Counted from the first letter of the stretch, positions 36,609-51,739 are shown. The stretch: 64,000 nt of DNA from Nemophila menziesii (GCA_029959085.1 JARWIR010000027.1:558001-622000), one strand, 5' to 3'. The notes: generated from the letters alone by a model not told the origin. Numbers and translations: made by a program.

Positions 36609-39600
36609 TTCAAAAATTTGTTCTACTGTCGAGCAAATTGGGGTGTTTTTTCACATTGGTGTAAATTAATTTGAATGTTTTTTTCATTTTTGATCAAATT
36701 TATAATTAATTATATTGAGAAAATTAGGTAGATTTTTCCTATATATATTTTACAGAATATCGAAATATACACCAACACCACAAGAGATGTTTTTGCACTT
36801 AATTTGTTAGACCATCTATTCATAGTGGTTGGAGTATGTATGGAGAGTAGGGAAATAGATGTAAGAGAAATTAAATTAGGTTGTAAGACTTGTTTGACAC
36901 CTATTGGAGAAAGCATATTTTCAAACATCATATATGGTAGTCTACCATACATTCTTTTTATTTTATCTCCTTGTGGTTTACATATGTGAACGTATTTTTA
37001 TTTAGGTTGAAGAAATACATCATATCTTTTGTGGTCTTAGAAAATATGTGTATAAACTCATGATATTTTAAAAGTGTACAATGTCACCTTATGTTATTAG
37101 AATAGTACACACAGCCTATGAATTAAATGTTTAGCTATTTGAATTATTTATTACATTTATTTTATATTTTTTGTGTTCATGTCCCCTTGGTTAATGGTTG
37201 TTCTTTTTGTTAATTCTTATAGTCAAATTTTAATTTTAATTATATTTAATTTATTTTGATTATTACAGAATATGCTTCCTAGAATATCTTGCAATAGACT
37301 ATTACCAGATTCCAGACAATGGTGACAAATTCAAGATACAAATTAATAGTGTAATCCAATTCTATTTCATATTTTAAACATGAATATTACACATTTATTT
37401 GTTGTTGTCTATTAATTTTTTATGAACTAAATCATTTGTAGCTAGAGAAAGGGATAATGTATGAACCCTACATTTGGATTATGATGTTTCATTGTGTTTT
37501 GGGATATTACTATTCAAATGAATTGATTTAGCATTCATTATGTATTTATGATTTCTTCAGCCCTTATGAAGATAAAGTTGTAGGTGGTATTAGTAGACTT
37601 GACTGTCATCCGGGAGGAAGAGAGGGGGAGATCGGATTATAGAAAATAATATATAATCATTCGGTGTGTCTTATTGAGTTAGGAGGTCTTGACTAACCGG
37701 ATAGTCAATTAATTTAGAATTAATTACGTTTGAAAGTTTTGTACGGCTCACTCGGGAGAGGTCCATAGAATTGTAGGATAACCCTCTATCTACCTGGGAT
37801 GGAATTAAGGGATTTTAGAGTTTCGACTATTGCTAAAATAACAATTTACCATGATATCCATAAATGGGTAAATTCATAATTAGTGGAAATTAGTAGCGAC
37901 TCTCAAACTATCTTCTTATCTATATTCTCGTGTTGACTAGTATGTCCTTTGGTTAAAAATACATTACTAATCATATATTATTTATTTTGACTTTAATCCT
38001 TACTTTTGAGAAACAAAAAATATATTTTATGTTTTAGTTAACTGTAATTTGTCCCCTCTACGCTTCCTAGAAAGACAAAAGAATTAACCTCCTAGTGCAT
38101 ATGGAGAACGATATTCCTAGTAATTATTTGTTACTTGTTAACGACTCATTCACTTGTGGGTAGTAGCTCCCCTATGTGTTGATTTACCTATCACACTCTA
38201 GGGGACAACAAAGGTAAATACACATTGTAACGATTTTGTCCCTATACTAACGACATGTAGAGAAACGACATGTAATACACTACCACAATGATACTGAATG
38301 TATAGTTGCATCATAATCTTCAAACCTTTGACAATCTGGAATCTATCATATTTAGAAAATATGTACTTGGCGAACCCTATAGTATATAAGTTAATGTATT
38401 TTTCTTGCAATACACTTAACACTCTAGTTCACTACTCTTATAAGCTTCATTTCATGACATCCAATTTAGATAATTTTACAGTTAACTTTAACAATGTTTC
38501 ATCAAAAGCATCCTCAATGGTGATATTAGCAATTTTTTTTTGTGGTAGTCACTACTAGCTCTAAAAGACCTTGAAGGATTTTAAAAGTTATCTATGCTCG
38601 AACATTTTTATGAATGATATTTTGTTTTATTAATAACAACACTTATTTTAGTAAGAATAAGAGTAAAACTCATAAGCCATACTTTTCAGAATGCAATTCA
38701 TTAATGAATGTCATAACACTACATTATAATTCATCATAATTTAACTTTGACAAAAATAAACATTTAACTAGCATCACAATGTCACCATCCTATATTATTG
38801 GTAAATTCAAGGATATTTTAATAGATAAATTATCTTAGATTACTGTAAGAAGTCGAGTACATCTATTGAACAATTAACTATTTAAAACTAAGTTTTTAAA
38901 TAATTTGATTAAGTAGTAATAAATTAAAATATTAATTTTTAATTTTTTGCATAGGTAATGTTCAATTTATAAACAATAACATATAAAGACAATTAGGGGA
39001 TTAAAACTTTATCGAATAAATATCAAAAGTATACAGTAGAAACAATTTTATTCATAGAAGTTAAATATAAAACTTTATTAGAAAATATATAATAAGAAAA
39101 AAATAATTTCATGTTATTTATTAAAATTATAATTTTAAACTATAATTAAAATATTAATACAATTTAGGGTCCACACTAATTTCACAAACACAATAAAAAA
39201 TAAACTACCCATTAAACCCTAATGTTGCCGCCTTTTCCTATACATATACATACATCTTCTTCCACTCTTAGTTTCAAACCTACTGTCAGCCTCCTCTTGA
39301 TATTCCTTTTTTCGTCACTTTTTCTATCTAACTCTAATGTCTAAATATTCGTTATCTTCTAATTTCAATCTTCTCTAATCGGAATTCATTTCTTCCATCC
39401 AATCTACTTTTTTTCAATTTCTCTGTAGTATCTCCCTCTTCTTCCTTAATTATGATATTATCCTCAACTATTGTCTCCATCTAGATCTGCAGTCTTCTGT
39501 CTAAATACTATTTTTACATGCTAGTATCTTAGATCGTTGGCCATATCATTTCAATTTATAAATCTAAGGTACTTTTTTAATTTAAAAAATTGTTCTACCA

Positions 39601-39781
39601 ATGTGAATTAGTATAAATAGAGTAAATCACCTTCTCATTTGCTCATTTTGTAGTGTAAATCATTTAAAGGAGGTGAGATAGCAAATCTATGAATAGAATT
39701 TGGAATATAAAGGTATGTATACTAGTCTAAAACAAGTAAACTAACATTTTTTTCTTGTCTTTCAGGAACAAGAAGAAAGAG

Positions 39782-39955
39782 ATGGAAAGAGAAAACGCAA
39801 GGCTATACTTAGCAAACTTGCATATTGCTTTAGAAAATGAAAGGCTAAGAAAGTTAGCCAAACAACTCACTGGAGAGAAGCGGCACCTGGAAGCAATGGT
39901 TGCTAGCTCATCCTCAAAGAAAAATGAAGTGAATCCCAAAACGACTGAGAAATGA
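39782..39955 (+). CDS. ZPR: LITTLE ZIPPER-type microprotein (LHIAL, KTTEK)
   Basis: Intact 57-codon frame, protein identical to the copy at 31818. Intron 39673-39765, TATA box 39612-39619. The left 15 bp cassette border is changed to AAAAAATTGTTCTAC, a variant shared with the next unit. Confidence 0.85.
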   Translation: MERENARLYLANLHIALENERLRKLAKQLTGEKRHLEAMVASSSSKKNEVNPKTTEK

Positions 39956-40128
39956 AGTATTTTTTTTGCTTGGAGAAATGAAGTATTTGATCCCATCATG
40001 TTTTTCTTATTATTTAATAAATGTGTGTTTGTTTGATTACCCACAAGAGTTTATTTGATGAATAGCTTTGAGACAGTAAATGTAATGGTGTGATGTGTGT
40101 TTGTTGTTTGAATAATTGAATCTGCCTT

Positions 40129-40590
40129 TTAGCAATCTATTTTTAGTTTTTTATCTACGCTTGAGAACATTTCATAAAACGCATTAAAGTAGTTGTAAGC
40201 AATCTCCACATCTTCCTTCTCACAAATCTCTCTCGCACTGCAATTAAACAAAAACAAGTAAAAATCTTGAGAGTAATTGAGAAATCAAACTCGATAATAA
40301 AATTAAAAAAAATATATATGTACCAACCTGTGCATAGATTGTTGAGGAATACCACAATCAACAGTACGAATTCCAACTCCAGAAGCAAGAATTGGACCAA
40401 TAGTGGACCCACACCCCATATCATTTCTTACCACAAAGTCCTATAAAAAACGAGTCTTCATTTCTGCCTCTTATATGAAGAAAATATAATAATATTTAAT
40501 TACCTGAACTGGAAGATTATGAATTGTTGCAATTTCCTTAAAAAGAAAAGAAGTAATACCACTAGTGGCATATCGTTGATTAGCATTATG
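40129..40590 (-). pseudogene. Aspartyl aminopeptidase fragment
   Basis: Frame open; AREICEKED and FNAF variants plus Ala to Ser in the GITAF segment of the first exon. Confidence 0.78.
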
Positions 40591-43500
40591 TTCAAAAATT
40601 TGTTCTACTGTCGAGAAAATTGGGGTGTTTTTTCACATTGGTGTAAATTAATTTGAATGTTTTTTTCATTTTTGATCAAATTTATAATTAATTATATTGA
40701 GAAAATTAGGTAGATTTTTCCTATATATATTTTACAGAATATCGAAATATACACCAACACCACAAGAGATGTTTTTGCACTTAATTTGTTAGACCATCTA
40801 TTCATAGTGGTTGGAGTATGTATGGAGAGTAGGGAAATAGATGTAAGAGAAATTAAATTAGGTTGTAAGACTTGTTTGACACCTATTGGAGAAAGCATAT
40901 TTTCAAACATCATATATGGTAGTCTACCATACATTCTTTTTATTTTATCTCCTTGTGGTTTACATATGTGAACGTATTTTTATTTAGGTTGAAGAAATAC
41001 ATCATATCTTTTGTGGTCTTAGAAAATATGTGTATAAACTCATGATATTTTAAAAGTGTACAATGTCACCTTATGTTATTAGAATAGTACACACAGCCTA
41101 TGAATTAAATGTTTAGCTATTTGAATTATTTATTACATTTATTTTATATTTTTTGTGTTCATGTCCCCTTGGTTAATGGTTGTTCTTTTTGTTAATTCTT
41201 ATAGTCAAATTTTAATTTTAATTATATTTAATTTATTTTGATTATTACAGAATATGCTTCCTAGAATATCTTGCAATAGACTATTACCAGATTCCAGACA
41301 ATGGTGACAAATTCAAGATACAAATTAATAGTGTAATCCAATTCTATTTCATATTTTAAACATGAATATTACACATTTATTTGTTGTTTTCTATTAATTT
41401 TTTATGAACTAAATCATTTGTAGCTAGAGAAAGGGATAATGTATGAACCCTACATTTGGATTATGATGTTTCATTGTGTTTTGGGATATTACTATTCAAA
41501 TGAATTGATTTAGCATTCATTATGTATTTATGATTTCTTCAGCCCTTATGAAGATAAAGTTGTAGGTGGTATTAGTAGACTAGACTGTCATCCGGGAGGA
41601 AGAGAGGGGGAGATCGGATTATAGAAAATAATATATAATCATTCGGTGTGTCTTATTGAGTTAGGAGGTCTTGACTAACCGGATAGTCAATTAATTTAGA
41701 ATTAATTACGTTTGAAAGTTTTGTACGGCTCACTCGGGAGAGGTCCATAGAATTGTAGGATAACCCTCTATCTACCTGGGATGGAATTAAGGGATTTTAG
41801 AGTTTCGACTATTGCTAAAATAACAATTTACCATGATATCCATAAATGGGTAAATTCATAATTAGTGGAAATTAGTAGCGACTCTCAAACTATCTTCTTA
41901 TCTATATTCTCGTGTTGACTAGTATGTCCTTTGGTTAAAAATACATTACTAATCATATATTATTTATTTTGACTTTAATCCTTACTTTTGAGAAACAAAA
42001 AATATATTTTATGTTTTAGTTAACTGTAATTTGTCCCCTCTACGCTTCCTGGAAAGACAAAAGAATTAACCTCCTAGTGCATATGGAGAACGATATTCCT
42101 AGTAATTATTTGTTACTTGTTAACGACTCATTCACTTGTGGGTAGTAGCTCCCCTATGTGTTGATTTACCTATCACACTCTAGGGGACAACAAAGGTAAA
42201 TACACATTGTAACGATTTTGTCCCTATACTAACGACATGTAGAGAAACGACATGTAATACACTACCACAATGATACTGAATGTATAGTTGCATCCTTATC
42301 TTCAAACCTTTGACAATCTGGAATCTATCATATTTAGAAAATATGTACTTGGCGAACCCTATAGTATATAAGTTAATGTATTTTTCTTGCAATACACTTA
42401 ACACTCTAGTTCACTACTCTTATAAGCTTCATTTCATGACATCCAATTTAGATAATTTTACAGTTAACTTTAACAATGTTTCATCAAAAGCATCCTCAAT
42501 GGTGATATTAGCAATTTTTTTTTTGTGGTAGTCACTACTAGCTCTAAAAGACCTTGAAGGATTTTAAAAGTTATCTATGCTCGAACATTTTTATGAATGA
42601 TATTTTGTTTTATTAATAACAACACTTATTTTAGTAAGAATAAGAGTAAAACTCATAAGCCATACTTTTCAGAATGCAATTCATCAATGAATGTCGTAAC
42701 ACTACATTATAATTCAACATAATTTAACTTTGACAAAAATAAACATTTAACTAGCATCACAATGTCACCATCCTATATTATTGGTAAATTCAAGGATATT
42801 TTAATAGATAAATTATCTTAGATTACTGTAAGAAGTCGAGTACATCTATTGAACAATTAACTATTTAAAACTAAGTTTTTAAACAATTTGATTAAGTAGT
42901 AATAAATTAAAATATTAATTTTTAATTTTTTGCATAGGCAATGTTCAATTTATAAACAATAACATATAAAGACAATTAGGGGATTAAAACTTTATCGAAT
43001 AAATATCAAAAGTATACAGTAGAAACAATTTTATTCATAGAAGTTAAATATAAAACTTTATTAGAAAATATATAATAAGAAAAAAATAATTTCATGTTAT
43101 TTATTAAAATTATAATTTTAAACTATAATTAAAATATTAATACAATTTAGGGTCCACACTAATTTCACAAACACAATAAAAAATAAACTACCCATTAAAC
43201 CCTAATGTTGCCGCCTTTTCCTATACATATACATACATCTTCTTCTACTCTTAGTTTCAAACCTACTGTCAGCCTCCTCTTGATATTCCTTTTTTCGTCA
43301 CTTTTACTATCTAACTCTAATGTCTAAATATTCGTTATCTTCTAATTTCAATCTTCTCTAATCGGAATTCATTTCTTCCATCCAATCTACTTTTTTTCAA
43401 TTTCTCTGTAGTATCTCCCTCTTCTTCCTTAATTATGATATTATCCTCAACTATTGTCTCCATCTAGATCTGCAGTCTTCTATCTAAATACTATTTTTAC

Positions 43501-43765
43501 ATGCTAGTATCTTAGATCGTTGGCCATATCATTTCAATTTATAAATCTAAGGTACTTTTTTAATTTAAAAAATTGTTCTACCAATGTGAATTAGTATAAA
43601 TAGAGTAAATCACCTTCCTCATTTGCTCATTTTGTAGTGTAAATCATTTAAAGGAGGTGAGATAGCAAATCTATGAATAGAATTTGGAATATAAAGGTAT
43701 GTATACTAGTCTAAAACAAGTAAACTAACATTTTTTTCTTGTCTTTCAGGAACAAGAAGAAAGAG

Positions 43766-43939
43766 ATGGAAAGAGAAAACGCAAGGCTATACTTAGCAAA
43801 CTTGCAAATTGCTTTAGAAAATGAAAGGCTAAGAAAGTTAGCCAAACAGCTCACTGGAGAGAAGCGGCACCTGGAAGCAATGGTTGCTAGCTCATCCTCA
43901 AAGAAAAATGAAGTGAATCCCAAAAAGACTGAGAAATGA
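43766..43939 (+). CDS. ZPR: LITTLE ZIPPER-type microprotein (reference type)
   Basis: Intact 57-codon frame, protein identical to the reference copy at 7061 although 36 kb apart. Intron 43657-43749 with the better donor GTGAGA, TATA box 43595-43602. AATAAA at 44000-44005 follows the stop by 60 bp. Confidence 0.85.
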   Translation: MERENARLYLANLQIALENERLRKLAKQLTGEKRHLEAMVASSSSKKNEVNPKKTEK

Positions 43940-44112
43940 AGTATTTTTTTTGCTTGGAGAAATGAAGTATTTGATCCCATCATGTTTTTCTTATTATTTA
44001 ATAAATGTGTGTTTGTTTGATTACCCACAAGAGTTTATTTGATATATAGCTTTGAGACAGTAAATGTAATGGTGTGATGTGTGTTTGTTGTTTGAATAAT
44101 TGAATCTGCCTT

Positions 44113-44575
44113 TTAGCAATCTATTTTTAGTTTTTTATCTACGCTTGAGAACATTTCATAAAACGCCTTAAAGTAGTTGTAAGCAGTCTCCACATCTTCC
44201 TTCCCACAAATCTCTCTCACACTGCAATTAAACAAAAACAAGTAAAGATCTTGAGAGTAATTGAGAAATCAAACTCGATAATAAAATTAAAAAAAATATA
44301 TATGTACCAACCTGTGCATAGATTGTTGAGGAATACCACAATCAACAGTACGAATTTCAACTCCAGAAGCAAGAATTGGACCAATAGTGGACCCACACCC
44401 CATATCATTTCTTACCACAAAGTCCTATAAAAAAACGAGTCTTCATTTCTGCCTCTTATATGAAGAAAATATAATAATATTTAATTACCTGAACTGGAAG
44501 ATTATGAATTGTTGCAATTTTCTTAAAAAGAAAAACAGTAATACCACTAGTGGCATATCGTTGATTAGCATTATG
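44113..44575 (-). pseudogene. Aspartyl aminopeptidase fragment
   Basis: Frame open but with several replacements: Ala to Val in GITAF, Gly to Glu in the ASGVGIR loop, Ile to Thr in DVEIAY. Such changes at normally conserved places suggest no constraint. Confidence 0.78.
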
Positions 44576-47500
44576 TTCAAAAATTTGTTCTACTGTCGAG
44601 CAAATTGGGGTGTTTTTTCACATTGGTGTAAATTAATTTGAATGTTATTTTCATTTTTGATCAAATTTATAATTAATTATATTGAGAAAATTAAGTAGAT
44701 TTTTCCTATATATAGTTTACAGAATATCGAAATATATACCAACACCACAAGAGATGTTTTTGCACTTAATTTGTTAGACCATCTATTCATAGTGGTTGGA
44801 GTATGTATGGAGAGTAAGGAAATAGATGTAAGAGAAATTAAATTAGGTTGTAAGACTTGTTTGACACCTATTGGAGAAAGCATAGTTTCAAACATCATAT
44901 ATGGCAGTCTACCATACATTCTTTTTATTTTATCTCCTTGTGGTTTACATATGTGAACGTATTTTTATTTAGGTTGAAGAAATACATCATATCTTTTGTG
45001 GTCTTAGAAAATATGTGTATAAACTCATGATATTTTAAAAGTGTACAATGTCACCTTATGTTATTAGAATAGTACACACAGCCTATGAATTAAATGTTTA
45101 TCTATTTGAATTATTTAATACATTTATTTTATATTTTTTTGTGTTCATGTCCCCTTGGTAAATGGTTGTTCTTTTTGTTAATTCTTATAGTCAAATTTTA
45201 ATTTTAATTATATTTAATTTATTTTTATTATTACAGAATATGCTTCCTGGAATATCTTGCAATAGACTATTACCAGATTCCAGACAATGGTGACAAATTC
45301 AAGATACAAATTAATAGTGTAATCCAATTCTATTTCATATTTTAAACATGAATATTACACTTTTATTTGTTGTTGTCTATTATTCTTTTTATGAACTAAA
45401 TCATTTGTAGCTAGAGAAAGGGATAATGTATGAACCCTACATTTGGATTATGATGTTTCATTGTGTTTTGGGATATTACTATTCAAATGAATTGATTTAG
45501 CATTCATTATGTATTTATGATTTCTTCAGCCCTTATGAAGATAAAGTTGTAGGTGGTATTAGTAGACTAGACTGTCATCCGGGAGGGAGAGAGGGGGAGA
45601 TCGGATTATAGAAAATAATATATAATCATTCGGTGTGTCTTATTGAGTTAGGAGGTCTTGACTAACCGGATAGTCAATTAATTTAGAATTAATTACGTTT
45701 GAAAGTTTTGTAGGGGTCACTTGGGAGAGGTCCATAGAATTGTAGGATAACCCTCTATCTACCTGGGATGGAATTAAGGGATTTTAGAGTTTCGACTATT
45801 GCTAAAATAACAATTTACCATGATATCCATAAATGGGTAAATTCATAATTAGTGGAAATTAGTAGCGACTCCCAAACTATCTTCTTATCTATATTCTCGT
45901 GTTGACTAGTATGTCCTTTGGTTAAAAATACATTACTAATCATATATTATTTATTTTGACTTTAATCCTTACTTTTGAGAAACAAAAAATATATTTTATG
46001 TTTTAGTTAACTGTAATTTGTCCCCTCTACGCTTCCTGGAAAGACAAAAGAATTACCCTCCTAGTGCATATGGAGAACGATATTCCTAGTAATTATTTGT
46101 TACTTGTTAACGACTCATTCACTTGTGGGTAGTAGCTCCCCTAGGTGTTGATTTACCTATCACACTCTAGGGGACAACAAAGGTAAATACACATTGTAAC
46201 GATTTTGTCCCTATACTAACGACATGTAGAGAAACGACATGTAATACACTATCACAATGATACTGAATGTATAGTTGCATCCTTATCTTCAAACCTTTGA
46301 CAATCTGGAATCTATCATATTTAGAAAATATGTACTTGGCGAACCCTATAGGATATAAGTTAATGTATTTTTCTTGAAATACACTTAACACTCTAGTTCA
46401 CTACTCTTTTAAGCTTCATTTCATGACATCCAATTTAGATAATTTTACAGTTAACTTTAACAATGTTTCATCAGAAGCATCCTCAATGGTGATATTAGCA
46501 ATTTTTTTTTTGTGGTAGTCACTACTAGCTCTAAAAGACCTTGAAGGATTTTAAAAGTTATCTATGCTCGAACATTTTTATGAATGATATTTTGTTTTAT
46601 ATATAACAACACTTATTTTAGTAAGAATAAGGGTAAAACTCATAAGCCATACTTTTCAGAATGCAATTCATCAATGAATGTCGTAACACTACATTATAAT
46701 TCATCATAATTTAACTTTGACAAAAATAAACATTTAACTAGTATCACAATGTCACCATCCTCTATTATTGGTAAATTCAAGGATATTTTAATAGATAAAT
46801 TATCTTAGATTACTGTAAGAAGTCGAGTACATCTATTGAACAATTAACTATTTAAAAACTAAGTTTTTAAATAATTTGATTAAGTAGTAATAAATTAAAA
46901 TATTAATTTTTAATTTTTTTCATAGGTAATGTTCAATTTATAACAATAACATATAAAGACAATTAGGGGATTAAAACTTTATCGAACAAATATCAAAAGT
47001 ATACAGTAGAAACAATTTTATTCATAGAAGTTAAATATAAAACTTTATTAGAAAATATATAATAAGAAAAAAATAATTTCATGTTATTTATTAAAATTAT
47101 AATTTTAAACTATAATTAAAATATTAATACAATTTAGGGTCCACACTAATTTCACAAACACAATAAAAAATAAACTACCCATTAAACCCTAATGTTGCCG
47201 CCTTTTCCTATACATATACATACATCTTCTTCCACTCTTAGTTTCAAACCTACTGTCAGCCTCCTCTTGATATTCCTTTTTTCGTCACTTTTACTATCTA
47301 ACTCTAATGTCTAAATATTCGTTATCTTCTAATTTCAATCTTCTTTAATCGGAATTCATTTCTTCCATCCAATCTACTTTTTTTCAATTTCTCTGTAGTA
47401 TCTCCCTCTTCTTCCTTAATTATGATATTATCCTCAACTATTGTCTCCATCTAGATCTTCAGTCTTCTGTCTAAATACTATTTTTACATGCTAGTATCTT

Positions 47501-47755
47501 AGATCGTTGGCCATATCATTTCAATTTATAAATCTAAGGTACTTTTTTAATTTATAAATTTGTTCTACCAATGTGAATTAGTATAAATAGAGTAAATCAC
47601 CTTCCTTATTTGCTCATTTTGTAGTGTAAATCATTTAAAGGAGGTGAGATAGCAAATCTATGAATAGAATTTGGAATATAAATGTATGTATACTAGTAGT
47701 CTAAAACAAGTAAACTAACATTTTTTTCTTGTCTTTCAGGAACAAGAAGAAAGAG

Positions 47756-47928
47756 ATGGAAGAGAAAACGCAAGGCTATACTTAGCAAACTTGCAAATTG
47801 CTTTAGAAAATGAAAGGCTAAGAAAGTTAGCCAAACAGCTCACTGGAGAGAAGCGGCACCTGGAAGCAATGGTTGCTAGCTCATCCTCAAAGAAAAATGA
47901 AGTGAATCCCAAAAAGACTGAGAAATGA
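47756..47928 (+). pseudogene. ZPR: LITTLE ZIPPER-type gene with codon-3 frameshift
   Basis: One A is missing in ATGGAAGAG, so the usual ATG yields nine residues only. The zipper frame itself is otherwise undamaged. If the alternative 5' site is used (exon from an ATG 24 bases before a GTATGT, then a 53-56 bp intron), the deletion puts an upstream MNRIWNI start in frame with the zipper and predicts about 70 residues. In this copy the base before that GTATGT is also changed. Main intron 47644-47739 (96 bp), TATA box 47582-47589. Called broken, with the alternative noted. Confidence 0.6.
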
Positions 47929-48101
47929 AGTATTTTTTTTGCTTGGAGAAATGAAGTATTTGATCCCATCATGTTTTTCTTATTATTTAATAAATGTGTG
48001 TTTGTTTGATTACCCACAAGAGTTTATTTGATGAATAGCTTTGAGACAGTAAATGTAATGGTGTGATGTGTGTTTGTTGTTTGAATAATTGAATCTGCCT
48101 T

Positions 48102-48564
48102 TTAGCAATCTATTTTTAGTTTTTTATCTACGCTTGAGAACATTTCATAAAACGCCTTAAAGTAGTTGTAAGCAATCTCCACATCTTCCTTCCCACAATT
48201 CTCTCTCACACTGCAATTAAACAAAAACAAGTAAAGATCTTGAGAGTAATTGAGAAATCAAACTCGATAATAAAATTAAAAAAAATATATATGTACCAAC
48301 CTGTGCATAGATAGTTGAGGAATCCCACAATCAACAGTACGAATTCCAACTCCAGAAGCAAGAATTGGACCAATAGTGGACCCACACCCCATATCATTTC
48401 TTACCACAAAGTCCTATAAAAAAACGAGTCTTCATTTCTGCCTCTTATATGAAGAAAATATAATAATATTTAATTACCTGAACTGGAAGATTATGAATTG
48501 TTGCAATTTCCTTAAAAAGAAAAGCAGTAATACCACTAGTGGCATATCGTTGATTAGCATTATG
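48102..48564 (-). pseudogene. Aspartyl aminopeptidase fragment
   Basis: Frame open. Keeps PQLSMHS, the commoner family form, where the reference copy has PQQSMHS. Ile to Asn in VREIC. Confidence 0.78.
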
Positions 48565-51500
48565 TTCAAAAATTTGTTCTGCTGTCGAGCAAATTGGGGT
48601 GTTTTTTCACATTGGTGTAAATTAATTTGAATGTTTTTTTCATTTTTGATCAAATTTATAATTAATTATATTGAGAAAATTAGGTAGATTTTTCCTATAT
48701 ATATTTTACAGAATATCGAAATATACACCAACACCACAAGAGATGTTTTTGCACTTAATTTGTTAGACCATCTATTCATAGTGGTTGGAGTATGTATGGA
48801 GAGTAGGGAAATAGATGTAAGAGAAATTAAATTAGGTTGTCAGACTTGTTTGACACCTATTGGAGAAAGCCTTATTTTCAAACATCATATATGGTAGTCT
48901 ACCATACATTCTTTTTATTTTATCTCCTTGTGGTTTACATATGTGAACGTATTTTTATTTAGGTTGAAGAAATACATCATATCTTTTGTGGTCTTAGAAA
49001 ATATGTGTATAAACTCATGATATTTTAAAAGTGTACAATGTCACCTTATGTTATTAGAATAGTACACACAGCCTATGAATTAAATGTTTATCTATTTGAA
49101 TTATTTATTACATTTATTTTATATTTTTTGTGTTCATGTCCCCTTGGTTAATGGTTGTTCTTTTTGTTAATTCTTATAGTCAAATTTTAATTTTAATTAT
49201 ATTTAATTTATTTTGATTATTACAGAATATGCTTCCTGGGATATCTTGCAATAGACTATTACCAAATTCCAGACAATGGTGACAAATTCAAGATACAAAT
49301 TAATAGTGTAATCCAATTCTATTTCATATTTGAAACATGAATATTACACTTTTATTTGTTGTTGTCTATTCTTTTTTTATGAACTAAATCATTTGTAGCT
49401 AGAGAAATGGATAATGTATGAACCCTACATTTGGATTATGATGTTTCATTGTGTTTTGGGATATTACTATTCAAATGAATTGATTTAGCATTCATTATGT
49501 ATTTATGATTTCTTCAGCCCTTATGAAGATAAAGTTGTAGGTGGTATTAGTAGACTAGACTGTCATCCGGGAGGGGGAGAGGGGGAGATCGGATTATAGA
49601 AAATAATATGTAATCATTCGGTGTGTGTTATTGAGTTAGGAGGTCTGACTAACCGGATAGTCAATTAATTTAGAATTAATTACGTTTGAAAGTTTTGTAG
49701 GGGACACTCTGGAGAGGTCCATAGAATTGTAGGAAATCCCTCTATCTACCTGGGATGGAATTAAGGGATTTTAGAGTTTCGACTATTGCTAAAATAACAA
49801 TTTACCATGATATCCATAAAAGGGTAAATTCATAATTAGTGGAAATTAGTAGCGACTCTCAAACTATCTTCTTATCTATATTCTCGTGTTGACTAGTATG
49901 TCCTTTGGTTAAAAATACATTACTAATCATATATTATTTATTTTGACTTTAATCCTTACTTTTGAGAAACAAAAAATATATTTTATGTTCTAGTTAACTG
50001 TAATTTGTCCCCTCTACGTTTCCTGGAAAGACAAAAGAATTAACCTCCTAGTGCATATGGAGAACGATATTCCTAGTAATTATTTGTTACTTGTTAACGA
50101 CTCATTCACTTGTGGGTAGTAGCTCCCCTAGGTGTTGATTTACCTATCACACTCTAGGGGACAACAAAGGTAAATACACATTGTAAATATTTTGTCCCGA
50201 TACTAACGACATGTAGAGAAACGACATGTAATACACTACCACAATGATACTGAATCTATAGTTGCATCCTTATTTTCAAACATTTGACAATCTGGAATCT
50301 ATCATATTTAGAAAATATGTACTTGGCGAACCCTATAGGATATAAGTTAATGTATTTTTCTTGCAATACACTTAACACTCTAGTTCACTACTCTTATAAG
50401 CTTCATTTCATGACATCCAATTTAGATAATTTTACAGTTAACTTAAACAATGTTTCATCAAAAGCATCCTCAATGGTGATATTAGCAATTTTTTTTTGTG
50501 GTAGTCACTACTAGCTCTAAAAGACCTTGAAGGATTTAAAAAGTTATCTATGCTCGAACATTTTTATGAATGATATTTTGTTTTATTTATAACAACACTT
50601 ATTTGAGTAAGAATAAGGGTAAAACTCAAAAGCCATACTTTTCAGAATGCAATTCATCAATGAATGTCGTAACACTACATTATAATTCATCATAATTTAA
50701 CTTTGACAAAAATAAACATTTAACTAGCATCACAATGTCACCATCCTCTATTATTGGTAAATTCAAGGATATTTTAATAGATAAATTATCTTAGATTACT
50801 GTAAGAAGTCGAGTACATCTATTGAACAATTAACTATTTAAAAACTAAGTTTTTAAACAATTTGATTAAGTAGTAATAAATTAAAATATTAATTTTTAAT
50901 TTTTTGCATAGGTAATGTTCAATTTATAAACAATAACATATAAAGACAATTAGGGGATTAAAACTTTATCGAACAAATATCAAAAGTATACAGTAGAAAC
51001 AATTTTATTCATAGAAGTTAAATATAAAACTTTATTAGAAAATATATAATAAGAAAAAAATAATTTCATGTTATTTATTAAAATTATAATTTTAAACTAT
51101 AATTAAAATATTAATACAATATAGGGTCCACACTAATTTCACAAACACAATAAAAAATAAACTACCCATTAAACCCTAATGTTGCCGCCTTTTCCTATAC
51201 ATATACATACATCTTCTTCCACTCTTAGTTTCAAACCTACTGTCAGCCTCCTCTTGATATTCCTTTTTTCGTCCCTTTTACTATCTAACTCTAATTTCTA
51301 AATATTCGTTATCTTCTAATTTCAATCTTCTCTAATCGGAATTCATTTCTTCCATCCATTCTACTTTTTTTCAATTTCTCTGTAGTATCTCCCTCTTCTT
51401 CCTTAATTATGATATTATCCTCAACTATTGTCTCCATCTAGATCTGCAGTCTTCTGTCTAAATACTATTTTTACATGCTAGTATCTTAGATCGTTGGCCA

Positions 51501-51739
51501 TATCATTTCAATTTATAAATCTAAGGTACTTTTTTAATTTAAAAATTTGTTCTACCAATGTGAATTAGTATAAATAGAGTAAATCACCTTCCTCATTTGC
51601 TCATTTTGTAGTGTAAATCATTTAAAGGAGGTGAGATGGCAAATCTATGAATAGAATTTGGAATATAAAGGTATGTATACTAGTCTAAAACAAGTAAACT
51701 AACATTTTTTTCTTGTCTTTCAGGAACAAGAAGAAAGAG

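Larger units (their letters stand above)
32709..36690 (+). repeat. Tandem 4-kb unit, start 32709
   Basis: 3982 bp, very close to both neighbours. Confidence 0.95.
36691..40672 (+). repeat. Tandem 4-kb unit, start 36691
   Basis: 3982 bp. Shares GGGAGGAAGAGAGG (near 37613) only with the following unit. Confidence 0.95.
40673..44657 (+). repeat. Tandem 4-kb unit, start 40673 (mosaic)
   Basis: 3985 bp. Its first 2.3 kb carries the variants of the preceding subgroup (GAGTAAAACTC near 42645, CGAATAAAT near 43005), whereas its gene cassette is of the reference type, so the unit is a recombinant. Confidence 0.95.
44658..48646 (+). repeat. Tandem 4-kb unit, start 44658
   Basis: 3989 bp. Confidence 0.95.
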
